Notes: generated by a model not told the origin, from the letters alone. Shown: positions 21,838-35,253, counted from the stretch's first letter. The stretch is DNA of 64,000 nucleotides from Phanerochaete sordida (GCA_019973155.2 BPQB01000004.1:744001-808000); one strand, 5' to 3'. Numbers and translations: made by a program.

Positions 21838-24800
21838 ATGCACTTTGTACGTAGCCTGCTCAGGGCCACGCCTCTGAGAGCTAGCTTGTATCCTCGCCAT
21901 ATCTCCTATTCAATCTCTAGAGGTTCCAGTGGGATTTCTAGTAGTAAACTACGTCATCACCCGGTCCTTGTCCAGCAAGTCCGTATGAGTTCTACCACAA
22001 ACGCGACCAGCCATGGCGGCGGCGGCCGTCTGAATCGACTTGCGAAGGCCAAGAGCCCGTACCTACTCCAGCATGCAGAGAATCCGGTACGTCGTCATAG
22101 CATCATCGACATTTGACTCGAATATTGAGGGCACGCTTCAGGTTGATTGGTACGAATGGACTCCTGAGGCCTTCGAGAAAGCCAAACGTGAAGACAAACC
22201 TATATTTTTGTCTGTCGGGTACTCGGCATGTCACTGTGTGTGGAATCCGTGTGGCAACTATGTGAGCTGACATGTCGGGCAGGGTGCCACGTTCTCGCCC
22301 ATGAGAGCTTCGAGGACGAAGTGACCGCGAAGCTCATGAATGAACGTTACGTGAATATAAAAGTGTGTCTCTTTTTCACAGCCATGATATGTACAGGAGA
22401 TGCAATGAGCGAAGTCATTGACAATGAATAGGTAGACAGAGAAGAACGGCCTGACGTAGACCGCCTCTACATGACCTTCCTTCAAGCTACCTCAGGCGGT
22501 GGTGGCTGGCCCATGTCTGTCTGTAAGCAGACCTCATGCAGCGTTACTAGTGATGACAGTCTTCTGAACTTGATCGTAGGGCTTACGCCTGACCTACATC
22601 CCTTCTTCGCTGGGACCTACTTCCCGAAGGGTCAATTTAGGCAGATCCTGGAAAAGCTCGCCGATTTGTGCGTTTCGACTGTACAAAAGTACATAAAATT
22701 CTGACATAGGCTTCTAGCTGGGATGATGACAAGGAGCGTCTCATTGAAAACGGTAAAGATGTAATCGAACAGCTCAGGAGCAACTCCGAGGCAAGTCCAC
22801 CCTCCGAACCTCCCACAAATGCCGCTCACTCAGCACCCTAGCTCGCACCCGGAGACAAACAGCTCGACCTGCCGCATTTATCGGGCCAGGTTTACAAGCG
22901 GCTGGAACGTCTGTACGACAACGAGCATGGCGGCTTCGGGGGCGCGCCCAAGTTCCCGTCTCCAGCGCAAACCATGCATTTCCTCGCGCGCTTGGCCGCT
23001 TTGGACATGAAGAACGAAAAGCGCAGGAGCGAGGCCGAACGTGCCCGTGATATGGCTGTCCAGACTATGGTCAAGATTTACAACGGGGGAATCCGAGATG
23101 TCGTGGGCGGCGGATTTTCCAGGTACTCCGTGGATAACCATTGGCACGTTCCGCATTGTACGTGCATTTTTCAGTCACCCTTTGATGGGAATCTTACCGA
23201 ATGACATGAAACTTCATCTGCGCAGTCGAAAAAATGCTGTAGGTCAACTTCACTTACTCCTCAATCAGCCCTGAACATGTATTGTCAGCTACGACGAAGC
23301 CCAGTTGCTTTCGTCCGCCCTTGAGCTGGCCCAGCTGCTCCCCGCCGACTCTGCGGACCGGAAGACGCTCGAAGCCATGGCTATCGACATCATCACCTAC
23401 GTCGCACGGGACCTGCGCAGCCCCGAGGGCGGCTTCTACAGCGCGGAAGACGCGGATTCACTTCCCACAAAGGACAGTACCGTCAAGAAAGAGGGCGCCT
23501 TCTACGTATGGACAGCCGCCGAGCTCGGTGAACTGCTTTCTGAGCACGCCGAAATGTTCGGCTTCCATTACGGGGTCGAAAAGGACGGGAACTGTGACCC
23601 CAAACATGATGTCCAGGGCGAGCTCAAGGGCCAGGTGCGTCGACAGATGTTTCTGTGCAAGTTTGAGCTTAATTTGGGTAGAACGTGCTCTACGTCGCGC
23701 ATACAGTGGAGGAGACCTCGAGCAAGTTCGGTGTTCCCCCTGAGCAGGTTCAAGTCACTTTGGACAAATGCTTGGCACTTCTGAAGGAGCATCGTGACAA
23801 GAACCGGCCCAGGCCGCATCTAGATGACAAAATTGTCACATGTTGGAATGGCCTTATGGTACGTCGTACACGCCGTTGTGGGCTGGTATACTCAAGTCAA
23901 ACGCATGACTGATTTGTTGTCCAGATCTCTGGCCTCGCAAAGGCGTCTGAGGTTCTCGATGGCCAATCTACCGACGCGCTCGAGCTCGCAGAGGCCTCAG
24001 CTGTGTTCATAAAGAAGAACCTCTACGATGAAACGACCGGAGAGCTTAGGCGCACCTACCGCGAGGGGCCAGGGCCGACCGGGCAGGCGGACGACTACGC
24101 ATTCTTGATCCAGGGTCTTTTGGATCTGTACGAGGCAAGCGGCAAGGAAGAGTATGTCACATGGGCGATTCGGCTCCAGGACAAGCAGGACGAGCTATTC
24201 TACGATACGGAGGGTGGTGGGTATTTTGCCTCCGCGCCGGATCCGCACATCCTCGTCCGGATGAAGGACGCCCAGGTGTGCTCCGCTCACTCGCTTTCCC
24301 AGGAAGTGACCTTACCAGTTTTCAGGACGGTGCCGAGCCGAGCGCGGCGTCCATCTCGCTGTACAACCTGCACCGACTGGCGCACATCGCGGAGGACCGC
24401 CACGCGCAGTACCACGAGCGCGCGGCGGGCGTCTTGCGAACGCACGGGCAGCTGCTCGAGCACGCGCCCTTCGCGCTCGCGACGATGCTGAGCGCGGCCC
24501 TGCTCGCACAGCGTGGCCTCCGGCAGGTGCGTGTCGTGTGACCGATCTGCGCTGCGGCGCGGCCGAGTCTCTAACCTTGTTTCTGCCGCCAGTTCGTCGT
24601 GAGCGGCGCGGCCGAGGACACCGCGACGGGCGCGCTCCTGCGCGCGGTCCGCGCGCACTTCGTGCCCGGGCGCGTGCTGCTGCACCTCGACCCGCGCCGC
24701 CCGCCGCGCGAGCTCGCGGCGCTGAACGGCACGCTGCGCGCGCTCGTCGACGACCCGAGCAACGCGCGACCGAACGTCCGGCTTTGCGAGAACTTCACGT

Positions 24801-24844
24801 GTGGGTTGCCGGTGTACGACCCTGGCGCGCTGACGCTTGCGTAA
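21838..24844 (+). CDS. SPATA20/YyaL-like protein (DUF255 thioredoxin fold plus alpha/alpha barrel)
   Basis: This is an N-terminal thioredoxin-like domain fused to a glycosidase-like helical barrel; its cellular role is poorly known. The start is ATG 21838 ([16 protein letters not shown]), a likely mitochondrial presequence; a second in-frame Met ([13 protein letters not shown]) may give a cytosolic form. [22 protein letters not shown] and [15 protein letters not shown], the latter rebuilt across an intron at 22234-22282, identify the DUF255 domain. Later blocks are [64 protein letters not shown] and [19 protein letters not shown]. About a dozen exons encode some 740 residues. The CxxC pair of the thioredoxin fold is present. 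Confidence 0.93.
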
Positions 24845-25792
24845 AGTGGCGCGGCGAAGAGGTCTTGCGGGGCAATCTAGACCGGAGGCAGAAGCAGCGA
24901 TGACAGAAGAACGGAATGCGCTGTGTGTACTACTAGCGAATAGCAAATGCCACTGTGTCCCTGTGCCGGCGCCCAGCGGGCGCACGCCATGCGCCGCGGT
25001 CTGTCCGACTGCCGTCCAGAGGCGTGCGGTCGTTGCTTCAATCTCTGAGAGACCCGTGACGTCCCAGCGCAGCTTGTTAATGCTGACGCTATCGGTGTCG
25101 TAAATCTCTATGGTCTGGAGGCAGCACACGTTATCAGATGGCCGGGGCGGATGTCGTCCCTGACGTGTGCTGGTCACCAGCCTTCGTGCGCAGGCTGGGT
25201 GCGGGGGCGCACGCCATTCGGAGAACGCCTCCAAGCCGATGCAGGGGTTGCGCAGAATGACACAACCGCGGCCCACGCGCTTTCGGCCCACTATTCAGAA
25301 AGCCAAATGCCTGTCTCGGAGCTGGCGCGCGGCGCGGGCAACGGCTCCGTGCGCGCGGGGCAGGGGAGGCCAGGAGCCCGTCCGAGAAGGCACCCCATCC
25401 TCGTGCCTGATTGCACCCCGATATGAAGGGCAAGTCGCCCTCCAAATGGCAGGTTCGGCTAGCGCACCCGGGCTGCCTGCGGGGTCTGATGCCCCGCAAC
25501 GGTGCTGCCGAGAGCGCACGAAGCACCCCCAAAACAAGCGCGAGAAGACGGAGGACGAACATGTATTGCGCAAAGTAAATAGTGCTAGGCATTAGATAGG
25601 TGGTGGAGAGCGGTCAGGGTCCCTCTCGGATGAGATCGAGAGTGTGACGGGTGCTGGGCTGTAAATAGGAATATTTCTGGCCTGTCCGAGCAAGCGCGGG
25701 ACGAGTGTGGAAAAGTTGAATACCCGGTGGCGTCGCTAGGAGCTCCTGTGAGAATGATTTAGTAAGGAATGGATCGCAGATGGGTAAACGAC
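24845..25792. other. Intergenic region, no supported gene
   Basis: Convergent 3' flanks of the SPATA20-like gene and the small gene at 25.8-26.6 kb. Several GC-rich frames are present but none looks like a protein family. Part of 25613-25740 may be an extra 3' exon of the next gene: a spliced reading QELLATPPGIQLF stays open to 25614. Confidence 0.45.
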
Positions 25793-26577
25793 TCACTGTG
25801 AGTATTTCTTCTTGAGCTGCGACCACGGAGCTGCGGCAGCGGGGCGCTGCCGAACGAACTCGCGCATGTCTTGCTCTGGAATGCGGTTAATATCCACCTC
25901 GCTCCAATACCTTGACATCACAAAGACGATATCTTCGGCGTCGTGCTCTGCTCGGCGGCTGACCCCACGACCGGTCAGCGAGGTTGATAGCGCACCGATA
26001 AATACGTACATTACCCAGGCCTTCAACTTGGCTCTGATGAATTCAGAATAGGTCAAGACCGGTATGCCGGCAAGCATCATCACGGTGGTCTCGTCGAGAC
26101 GCCTAGGCCCTTCCTCCCCTGCTGGCAGAATTTCAATCTGCGTGGCCGTCAGCGACACACGTTCCGTAACAGCATGCAGCGTAGAAGGCGCTCACGTCAA
26201 CTGAGGGTATAAGTCGATTATACGTGGCATGAAGGCTGCGGCGGGTGAGAAGCGAGTGGTTCGAGGGCGCAAAATCAGGCCCACCGATTGGTCCAAGGAG
26301 ACGAGCGGGTTGACATGTCTTCGCTTGATGCGCAGGCTTGACGGACGCGGCGGAACGGATGAGCAGAGGCGCCGCCCTCGACGATGCAGAAAATCTCCTG
26401 CCGTACAGGTCGGTTCAGCTCGGCGCGTTCTGCCGGAGGACGTACGTTACAGTGCGGGGCGTTTGCAAGCATCGCGACCACAAAGTCGCCGTGGAAGGCG
26501 TGAGGGATGCCCGCGGCGAGGAGCAGCGTATGCAGCGCTGCAGCAGCTTCGAGCAGGCGGCGCGTTTCGTGTACCAT
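25793..26577 (-). CDS. Uncharacterised basidiomycete protein, possible nucleotidyltransferase-like fold
   Basis: The start is ATG 26577 (MVHETRRLLEAAAALH). Three introns are removed by hand, giving about 190 residues. Recognisable blocks are LAAGIPHAFHGDFVVAMLAN, EIFCIVEGG, HPFRRVRQAC, IEILPAGEEGPRRLDETTV, LTYSEFIRAKLKAW and VDINRIPEQDMREFV. I recall this pattern from small agaricomycete proteins of unknown function, and the opening resembles nucleotidyltransferase-like folds, but I see no certain catalytic triad. The stop used is at 25793; an alternative splice just before it would extend the protein to 25614. Function is not assigned. Confidence 0.7.
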
Positions 26578-27400
26578 AGTGGTGGTGGTGAGTGGTCAGA
26601 GAGTACCAGTCTAGTGCGCAAGGTATACAGTAGCACCGGTCATGACGCAAATTTAGGAAGGAGCGGGAGGCAGGGACGGGAGAGTGCCATCGAGGCTATA
26701 GCCGAAGGAGGAACGGCGCCTGATGAGTGCTTGCCGAGCGACTACAGGACCTAGAGCGCACTCCTGTAGGCATATCGAAGGCAGAGATCACCGACAGCAC
26801 GTTCTCGCAGATGCACGCATACTGAGGCCGCAAATCAATGAAGAACTGGGCCAGGAGGTCACATGGTGTGAGGAGATACAGAGACGGCTGGAGTGGGCGG
26901 AGAAACAGCAGGGACACCCGCTGGGGCAGGCTTTATTCGACGGCCACACGCACATGGCAGAGGCGTTGACAGGACTGCCAATTATGAGCCGGTCGAGTCA
27001 GGACTGCGCCCAGGCCGTGCGCTGGCCGCTGTTGGGAGGGTTGTGTAAATTCAGCGCGGGTAAATCTGAAACAAATCAACGGCGGCGAGAGTGCGTACGG
27101 CGGGTGAGGGCCGTCCGGCGTGGGTCACAAGTCATCTGCGGGTCTGAGACTGGTGCTGGCCTCGAGCAGAGTCACGGCGATGTGGCACGCTGCACTCGCC
27201 GAAAACGGCAACTCTCGGCCACGTGGGCTTTGCCGCCCGCCCAGGCGCTAACGGCGAACATTTCGTCGGCGTCGTGGGCTGCTGCTCGTCCCGCCCGCTC
27301 ACCCTCGCGCTCCTCGTCGACGACGGCGACACCTCTGCGGCTGACGAGCACACACTGCATGCCCGTCGCCCTCCGGACTACGCTCCGTGCAAACCATGTA
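26578..27400. other. Intergenic region upstream of mrs2
   Basis: Shared divergent promoter region of the small gene and mrs2. It contains long GC-rich open frames on the plus strand that run into the mrs2 first exon without an ATG of good context. No repeat or RNA gene was seen. Confidence 0.45.
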
Positions 27401-29441
27401 ATGACACTGCCACGCTCTCTGCTCGGAAGTTATTGCCGACGTCTGGTACCTCCGCAAGCGCGATGTAGCCCGGTCTCCATCCCCCTCCAGCCCCGCGGGC
27501 CCCTGGGAATCAGGTTCCGTTCGACATGGCAACCCGCGACGCATCGTCCGGCGTGGCTCACTCGCCTCCTGGGTCACCGCTGCATGTCCTGGATACCCAA
27601 GTTCCGCACAAAGCAGGAAGAGCAGTTCAACAGCCCCAGCGACAACCAGGAGGAAGCTGCGAGGGTCGCCATCTTGGAGAAAGCGATGAAGGGCAGACAG
27701 CCCACGGATCTCATGTTGCGCTGTAAGTTCCGGGTTTCTGTGTGTAATCCCTGGTCGGCTGATTGATGCACGCTTTCTGTGTCACAGGCACCATCCTCGA
27801 TGCCGAAGGTGAACTATTCTAGCTGGCGAGCTCTCATTCGCCCAGTCTAACCTCCGACCGACAGGGAATGTGAAGACAATCTCCGGCCAGTTCAAAAAGC
27901 TCGACTTGTGCTCCGAGCACCGTTTGAACGTGAGCTCCGGTTCCCACTCTGTTGCCTCCCTACCGGCCCTAACATGCCACCCCATAGCCGCGTGATCTGC
28001 GCAAGATTGATTCTAGGATACCCAACCTTGTTCCCACTATCCTCGTACGGAAGGAAGCCATCTTGGTATGTAATACCTGGGCGCACGTTGGTCAATACCT
28101 CGGCTAATGCTGCCACGCAGGTGAATATGTTGCACATTCGTGCTCTTGTCAAAGCGGACGCCGTCGTGCTATTCGACACGTATGGTTCGGCCGATTCTAG
28201 GCTGCACTCCGTGTTCTTGTACCATCTCGAGGTACGCGAACCCTAATCTCAGATTGGCACTGAGTCCTGACTGTCTGCCGTACAGCACAACCTGCGCGCG
28301 AAAGGACAAGGCCCACCATATGAATTCCGGTGCGTGTCTCCGTTGTATGCGCTTTCACACGCATTATGAACGTCAGGTGCCCTCGAGCAGTGCACTAGAA
28401 TCCATCTTGCTTTCGGTCCTGAGCGCCTTGGAGGCCGAGATGGTCTTCATACGTAATCTGGTCGGTGGTCTCCTAGCAGAGCTAGAGGATGATATCGACC
28501 GTGACAAATTCAAACGTTTGCTCCATTACTCCAGGAGGCTCATGAGCTTCCAGAACCGGGCTAAGCTGGTGCGTCCGTTATCCTGATGGCACGCACGCAA
28601 CACCGTGGTGACTGATCGGTGGAACAGGTTCAAGAAGCCATCGAGGAAGTCTTGGAGCAAGGTAAACGTCACCAGCCTGCTATCAACGTTCATGGCTGAT
28701 TGCGTGTGATCACACTTTGCAGACGAGGATTTGGCGGCCATGTACCTTACGGACAAGTTGAACGGCCAGCCGCGCTTGCTGAACGACCACGAGGAGCTGG
28801 AGGTGCTCCTCGAGTCGTTTGCCAAGCAAGTTGAGGAAATTGTCAACGAGGCAGAAAACATACACGTAAGATACAGTTTATCACATGGACACTTCGGTGC
28901 TCACCGTGTAACAGAGTAACGTGCAATCGACGCAAGAGATCGTCGAACTCATCCTAGACTCCAATAGAAACGCACTCCTCGCTCTTGACCTTAAAGTGCG
29001 TGCTAACCAATTGAGTCCTGTTCACTTTGAACGCTGACATCCCCGCCGCCAATAGGTATCGATCGTCACCATGGGTATTGGAGTCGGGACATTGGTCGCC
29101 GGCTTGTTCGGTATGAACGTAGGTGCAGCTAGTTCATCCGCTCTATAGCAATACTCATGCCGCACAACAGTTGAAAAACTACTTCGAGGAAAGCGAATTC
29201 GCTTTCGTGATCATGTCAGGCGTATCCATGCTAATCGCCGGTATCTTCTCGTGGAGAGGATTAGCCAGGTGCGCTTTTTGCCGAGGGCTATCTGAGCCTC
29301 GTCAGCTGACGGTGGTTGTATAGACTGAGCCAGATCCGTAAGGTCGGACTCTCGGCCAACGGCAAGAAGAAGCCGAGCAAAAGGCATTGGCTGCCCTCAC
29401 CCCTCCGCATGCATCACAATCCGGACAGCGGTCTCTCATGA
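27401..29441 (+). CDS. mrs2: Mitochondrial magnesium channel MRS2 (CorA family)
   Basis: MRS2 forms a homopentameric Mg2+ channel in the inner mitochondrial membrane. The start is ATG 27401; the first about 45 residues (MTLPRSLLGSYCRRLVPP...) are Arg-rich without acids, as in a presequence. The body follows through about nine exons: TILDAEGNVKTISGQFKK, LCSEHRLNPRDLRKID, ALVKADAVVLFDTYG and ESILLSVLSALEAE, then a long helical section. The CorA signature GTLVAGLFGMN contains the essential Gly-Met-Asn that follows the first membrane helix. The second helix is FVIMSGVSMLIAGIFSW. The basic tail ends at 29441. All family landmarks are present. Confidence 0.94.
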
Positions 29442-29893
29442 CACCCTCTCCGCTCTTCGCTGTGACCACGATATCCCCTCACTCTGCACTACCATCACCG
29501 ACGCACCTCTCCATCACGCATCCATATTGTAAGACGCTCTCGTGCTTCTGTAGACATACCTTACCAGCGATCTGTATCTCCGCCTGTCCACGACAATTCG
29601 TGTCTGACCTAACGGATCAGACGGCGAGCGCCACCAGGTCGCCGCCTGCCCTTTGCGGTAATCTATCCGCGGTGCTCATGAACAGATCTGCATCTTGAGA
29701 TACCGACATGTGCTCAGATGAAGGGCATGTATGTTTGACGCAAGTATCAGCCGTCGCAAAAGGAGCGGGAGATGGAGTCAGCGTGAGTGACGGAAGGATA
29801 GCAAGAAAGCAGCGAGGCGCCTAAGTATTTCGACACAAGAAATAAAACAGGACAGATTATCGAGAAGATGTAGCCGGCGACGAGCGTGGACTA
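29442..29893. other. Intergenic region between convergent mrs2 and the RNA helicase
   Basis: 3' flanks of both genes. No coding or repeat signal was seen. Confidence 0.5.
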
Positions 29894-32800
29894 TCATTCC
29901 ACTTCGCGCCACGGACGATCGACATTTTGCTCATCGTCCTCCTCGCCATCATCAGCATCAACGCCATTCAGGCCCTGCAAGGCGAAAGACTCCATGCGGC
30001 GCATAAGGTCATTCATGTCGGCGGCGGCGGCCTCTCGGACCTGAACGTCGTATCTGCCGTCTTCGTCGACGGGCGCATGTGTGTCCCAGCTGGGCTCTTC
30101 GCCGCGCCAGCCGCGCTCGTTGTAGATGTAGTTCATGAATTTGCGCCAGAGCGGATCGAGCGACAGCACGTTCGGGTCGCCGATGACGATAAGCAGCGCC
30201 TGCGCACGGGTGATGGCGACTAGAAGGACATTTCAGCGCTCGCCAGCCGGTCTGCATGACGCCTGTGACATACCGTTCAGCCTGCGCGGGTTCGCCAGGA
30301 AGCCGAGCGTGTGCTTGAGATCGTACTCGACGAACTCTCGGCTGCTGCGCACGGTCGACATGATAATCACACGGCGCTCCTGAGGGCCCACGTCAGCGAT
30401 GATAGGTAGCGCATTCCGACTAGCTTACCTGGCCCTGGAGTTCTTCCACGCTGCCGACCTTGACGTCGTCGGCAACTCCTCGAAGGGCAGTCCTGATCTT
30501 CAGAACTTGTGCATGATACGGAGTCACGACAGCGATATCACGATCGGCTAGGAGGACGTTCAGCGCGCATAGCTAGCCAAGCATGCGTCGACGACTTACA
30601 GATTCTGACCCGACGATCTGATCGTAGCTGGTCCACGTATTTCTTTACCTGTAGCGCTTGCAGGACGTTGAAGAAGGATGGAGACGAGGCCTCGCGCGCA
30701 TCTTCCCCCGCCAACGCGTGGAAGACGATCGGGAATTTTGGATTGACGAGGATGGAAGAGCCGATGTACGAGTTAATGACTGCGTGGTCGCCGTGGGGTT
30801 GGAGCGTGTTCCCGTAGAACTGTTCGTTGGGGAACTTGAGGATCGCCGGATGAGAGCGGAAGTTTTGTGTGAGCTGGACGACGCTATCGCACGACAAGTG
30901 TCAGCAATATACAGTAGCATGATTGCGTAAGGGCCTACGTGACGCCTTGCCACCGCGCCAGCTTGTGGCTGTCGCGCTCCATCATGCGCTCGAGATAGCT
31001 CTTCTCGAGGCCCAGCTCTCGAGCGACGGCAGAGCGAATGATGGGGCCGAGCTGCTTCGGGTCGCCGGAGAGGATGACGTTGGTGTCATTGTTGCCCATG
31101 CCCTTGATCGCGATCATGACCTCGGGCTCGGTCGCCTGGCCCGCCTCGTCGACGAAGATGTGGGTAAAATGACCCCGCGGCATGCCGACGTTGTGGGCAA
31201 ATGACGCCGAGACGCATGTCGCCACGATGACCTTGAAGCTCTTGAGGGTAGGGACGGGCGGCGCCGTGAAGTGTCCCGAGGCAGTCGTAGCTGTGTAGTC
31301 GCGTAGAGAGAGCGGGACCTGGTCCCTGAACCTGGAAGGCGCATAGAACCTGAAGAGCTCGTCCTTCTCAAGTGCGCCAGCGAGCCGCTCTGCAATGATG
31401 TCGGCAGCGCTGTTGCTGGGAGCACAGGCGAAGATCTTTGCCTCTGGGTTCTGATCCAGCAGCTGACGAATCGCCTCGACGACTGTCACGGTCTTGCCGG
31501 TGCCAGGACTGTGGGACGGCAGAATCAGTCGCCGTCATGAGTGAACAAAGGACAGTACGTACGGCCCGAACATGGCGAATGGTGGAGAGCCAGGCGGCAT
31601 ACGCAGGATAGCCTTGATGGCCTGGAGCTGCGGCGGGTTGCGAGCGATGAGCGGATTATGAACGGCAAGCTGGACGTCTTCGTTGGATTGCAGGACATCT
31701 CTGGGGGCTGGAAACAGAAGGCGGGCGGGCGCAAATGCGCAATCCAAGGCTTGATGCTGCCGGCGAAGTGGGTATCGGTTCAGGGTGAATCGTGCACGAT
31801 ACAACTGGGCCGGTGGATACGTTGGGAACCCATGGCCGAACTTCATGCCGACTTCCATCCGACGGACGGTATGAACACAACCTTGGTACCATTTGGTCTC
31901 ATCGACTCCAGGAGCGATAGGCTGAACAAGAATGCCGTCACCTGCAGACGAGTGAGTAGGCCCGCTCGCTAAGCGCCTTGCGAATACTGACCGACAAGTA
32001 CACTCGGCCTCTTCTCAGCAAGCCCGGGAACCTCGAGGCTATGAACATACTCAGTCTCTAGCCCTCACAATAGCGAACGCTACTCACTAGTACATCGAGT
32101 TGAACCTGTTCAATTTGGTGCTGTCAATGTCGTAAATCTGCAAGTCCTGCCTGTCGGATAACTCAGCCAGACGACTCTACATCGGCGATGCAAGCTACTC
32201 ACTCGCTCCTATATTCCTCTGCCCACAGAAGAGCCTTGAAATGCCGACCGTACGTCGCGTCCTCAAACCTCTGCGGCACCATCGTCGCCCGGAACTGGTC
32301 GATGACCACAGAGGGGGCTCCCGTGGAGAGGATCTTGTGGCAGTAGCCAGGGATTTCCGCCTCCGGGAGAGGTATAACGTAGCGCATCGCCCCGAGCGCA
32401 GGAGGCGGGTCTCCGGGGACCACGTTGACTTCGCGGTCCCTGGAAGACCGCTTCTTGGGCACGAAGGGCGCCTTGGGCTGGAGGTCGGCGTACCCGGGCG
32501 CGGCGACAACCGCACGCATCGGCCGTGCGATCAAGAACTTCTGCTTGAGGTTCGTGTCTTGGAAGACGAGCTCGACGCGGTCTTCGTAGATGCCGAGGTG
32601 CTCTTCCGTGAAGGAGACGACGACCTTCGATGTCCAGTCACTATACATTGGCCCTCTAATGCCGGCGGTGGATATGGCGTATCTATGTTTGGAGTTAAGC
32701 AGCGTGCGCGGAGACAGCGGAAATAATAATGCGTACGGGCATGTATGCTGTTGGTCGCGCTTTGGGGACAGCCTGACGTCGAGCAACACGATAGCGGATG

Positions 32801-33371
32801 TGGGAACAGTGGTGCGGATGCCGAGAACGAGCTCCTTGCGACACTGTCCGTGGCTGTTATCCAAAACCCCGAAATCGAGGATGTCGCCGCCGGACACGGT
32901 GACGCCATGCTTGTCCTTTGCAGCCTCCGCCATAGCCGAACGCATGGCACCGAACCGCTGCTTGTTCTGGTGACCCTTGGAGTGGGAATGCATCGCCCAG
33001 GAGGATTCGTGCACGTAAATGTCGCAGGTGCTGCAGAATACATATCCCACTACGTCGCCGCCAGCTTCCTCGGGAACGACGTGCGGAGAGACACCCCTCG
33101 TGAGAGCGACGTTTGCGTGTTTCTTGCCCTCGACATGCTGGCGCCAGCAATCAGAACCGGAGACCGCAATCTGGCATAGAGGACAGTAGACGATCTTCGA
33201 ATGCCCTTCAACACGCTTGCGGTGCCGGTTGCCGTTGAGGTGAGCCCTCTTGGCCTTCTCGTTGTACGCGACAGCACCACAATCCACGCAGACGTAGACG
33301 TCGTGCCGTTGGTCGCAGGCGGCATCCGTGCAGCCGCCGGTCTTCAGCACGTTGGGACAGACCTTCGCCAT
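29894..33371 (-). CDS. MOV10/SDE3-like superfamily 1 RNA helicase with N-terminal zinc fingers
   Basis: The gene starts at 33371 ([14 protein letters not shown]). The N-terminus has a CCCH-like finger (C-x8-C-x4-C-x3-H) and three U1/matrin-type C2H2 fingers ([53 protein letters not shown]). A beta-rich middle domain follows. The UPF1-like helicase core has NPPQLQAI, Walker A GPPGTGKT (rebuilt across an intron near 31520), [49 protein letters not shown] and RRLNVAITRAQ. Every helicase motif is complete. Related proteins act in RNA silencing or mRNP remodelling (SDE3 in plants, SAD-3 in Neurospora, MOV10 in animals). The tail is acidic. A role in RNAi is inferred from family only. Confidence 0.93.
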
Positions 33372-33789
33372 GCAAGAAAAAGATCAGGGTGGGGATGAGT
33401 AGAGGAGATTGGGGGAACACAAACCGGGTCCCGTCTTTTAGCGGCCACGAGCCATTGTCCTAGAGACGCCGCTGGTCACCAAACACTCCCAAACCGTGCG
33501 CCCCCATCTCGCGCTCGTGGGCCTCGAGGCCCATGGCACGCTTTGAGGCAGCCTCAAGACTTCCGCATACGCCTGGTCAGTGGCTCTCGCGAATCTTGCG
33601 AATTATTGAGGACGCTGACTGCTGGTAGTTCAGAGACCTATTAGGGAAGGTTAGAAGCTCGGCCAAATGGATCATAGGTGCCTTGGCGGACGCTTTGGTC
33701 CAGTGAGAGAGCATGCATGTCTCCGACAGAATCAAAGCGTGCGCCAAATAACATAGGAAAATCTACAAATACAGCTACTGCGAAAGCGA
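33372..33789. other. Intergenic region between helicase start and rpt6 stop
   Basis: Helicase promoter and rpt6 3' UTR. No gene or repeat was seen. Confidence 0.5.
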
Positions 33790-35253
33790 CTACGAGAAGA
33801 GCTTGTTGACCGAGGTATTACCCTCCTGGTTCTTCTTGAGGACCTATCAAGACGCGTGATGAGGGCATGGGAAAGAGAGCTTGCGTCGAAGAGGCGCACC
33901 TTCGCCACAGCAAATTCGAAGTCTTCCTGAGTAACGTGTTGCCTTCGCTCACGCAACGCGTACATGCCTGCCTCAGTACAGATACCGCGTACCTCTGCAC
34001 CGGAGCAGTGGCCCATCTTCTCCGCCAATGCACGAAGGTTGATACCGCGTTGCAGGGACATCTGGTATACGGGTCAATAATCTGCTGGGCGCGAGGTGAA
34101 ATGGTGCACACCTTCCGAGAATGGATGCGAAGAATGGCGACACGAGCTTCTGGGCCCGGTGGTGGGAACTCGATCTTGCGGTCGATACGGCCAGGTCGGA
34201 GAAGTGCGGAGTCAAGAATATCTTTCCACCAACGTCAGCCAAAAACATGACGCATACAATCAACAACTCACCTATCCGGTTAGTCGCCATGATGACCTTG
34301 ATGTTCTTCGAGGGCTCGAAGCCGTCAAGCTGGTTCAGCAGCTCAAGCATCGTCCGCTGCACCTCCGAGTCACCGCCGCCCGAGCCGCTCTCTCCTCTTG
34401 AGCTTCCAATGGAGTCGATCTCATCCATGAAGATGATGCTCGGCGCGTGCTCGCGCGCCATGACGAACAGCTCGCGGACCATGCGGCTGCCCTCGCCAAT
34501 GTACTTCTGCACGAGCTCGGAGCCGGAGACGCGGATGAACTTGCAGTCGGTGTGGTGCGCGACGGCGCGCGCGAGCAGCGTCTTGCCGGTGCCGGGCGGG
34601 CCATACAGCAGCACGCCCTTCGGCTGCGCGATGCCGAGCGACTCGAAGAGCTCGGGGTGCTTCACGGGGAGCTCGATGACCTCCTTGATCTCCTTGATCT
34701 GCTTGTCGAGCCCGCCGACCATCTCGTACGTGCTGTCCGGCACCTTCTCGACCATCATGAGCGACACGAGCGGGTCGACCTTGTTCGGCAGGATCTTGTG
34801 TATTGTGTAGGTGTCCGAGCGCAGCGCGACGCGCAGGGACGGCGTGAGCTGGTTGATGTTGATCTCCGCGTCGATGTCGACGACTGTGCTGGTGTCAGAG
34901 AGGTCGGGCACGCGTACAGAGGGCGGCACGCACTGTATTTGCCCTCGGGCTGGACCTTCACGAGGACCTTGTTCTTGCCCATGGCCTTTACGACCTCGCC
35001 GACATAGCTGCCAGGCTCATGAAGCAGCTGCAGCTCTTCGCGGAGCAGCCGCACTAGGTATCCTCGGTCAGCGTCGACCAATGCAGTATGACGTGCTGCG
35101 AGACGCACCCCGCGCGTTCAGCGCATTCCGCTGTGCCTCCAGACGGCGCAGGTTCTGTGTCTTCTGGTTGATGAGGAGCTCGGCGGCCTCGATCTTCGCC
35201 TGGTAGTAGGACTTGAGTCCAGACGGCTTCGCTGTCCGTACTTCGCCGGGCAT
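33790..35253 (-). CDS. rpt6: 26S proteasome regulatory ATPase RPT6
   Basis: RPT6 is one of six AAA ATPases in the base of the 19S regulatory particle. The start is ATG 35253 ([13 protein letters not shown]). The order of features is a coiled coil ([20 protein letters not shown]), an OB-like domain ([19 protein letters not shown]), and the linker [20 protein letters not shown]. Then come Walker [15 protein letters not shown], pore loop KYIGEG, Walker [12 protein letters not shown], and the second region of homology with the [11 protein letters not shown] block across an intron. The C-terminus reads [15 protein letters not shown], the characteristic RPT6 tail. All catalytic residues are present. 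It is divergent from the DUF1115 gene. Confidence 0.96.

Noticed and set aside
24287..25291. 334-codon open frame on the minus strand
   Set aside because: Its first half is antisense to the SPATA20-like gene and the rest is Arg-rich, low-information sequence.
25624..25648. Short palindrome CTCTCG...CGAGAG as a terminator or element end
   Set aside because: The stem is only six bases, with no partner or flanking duplication.
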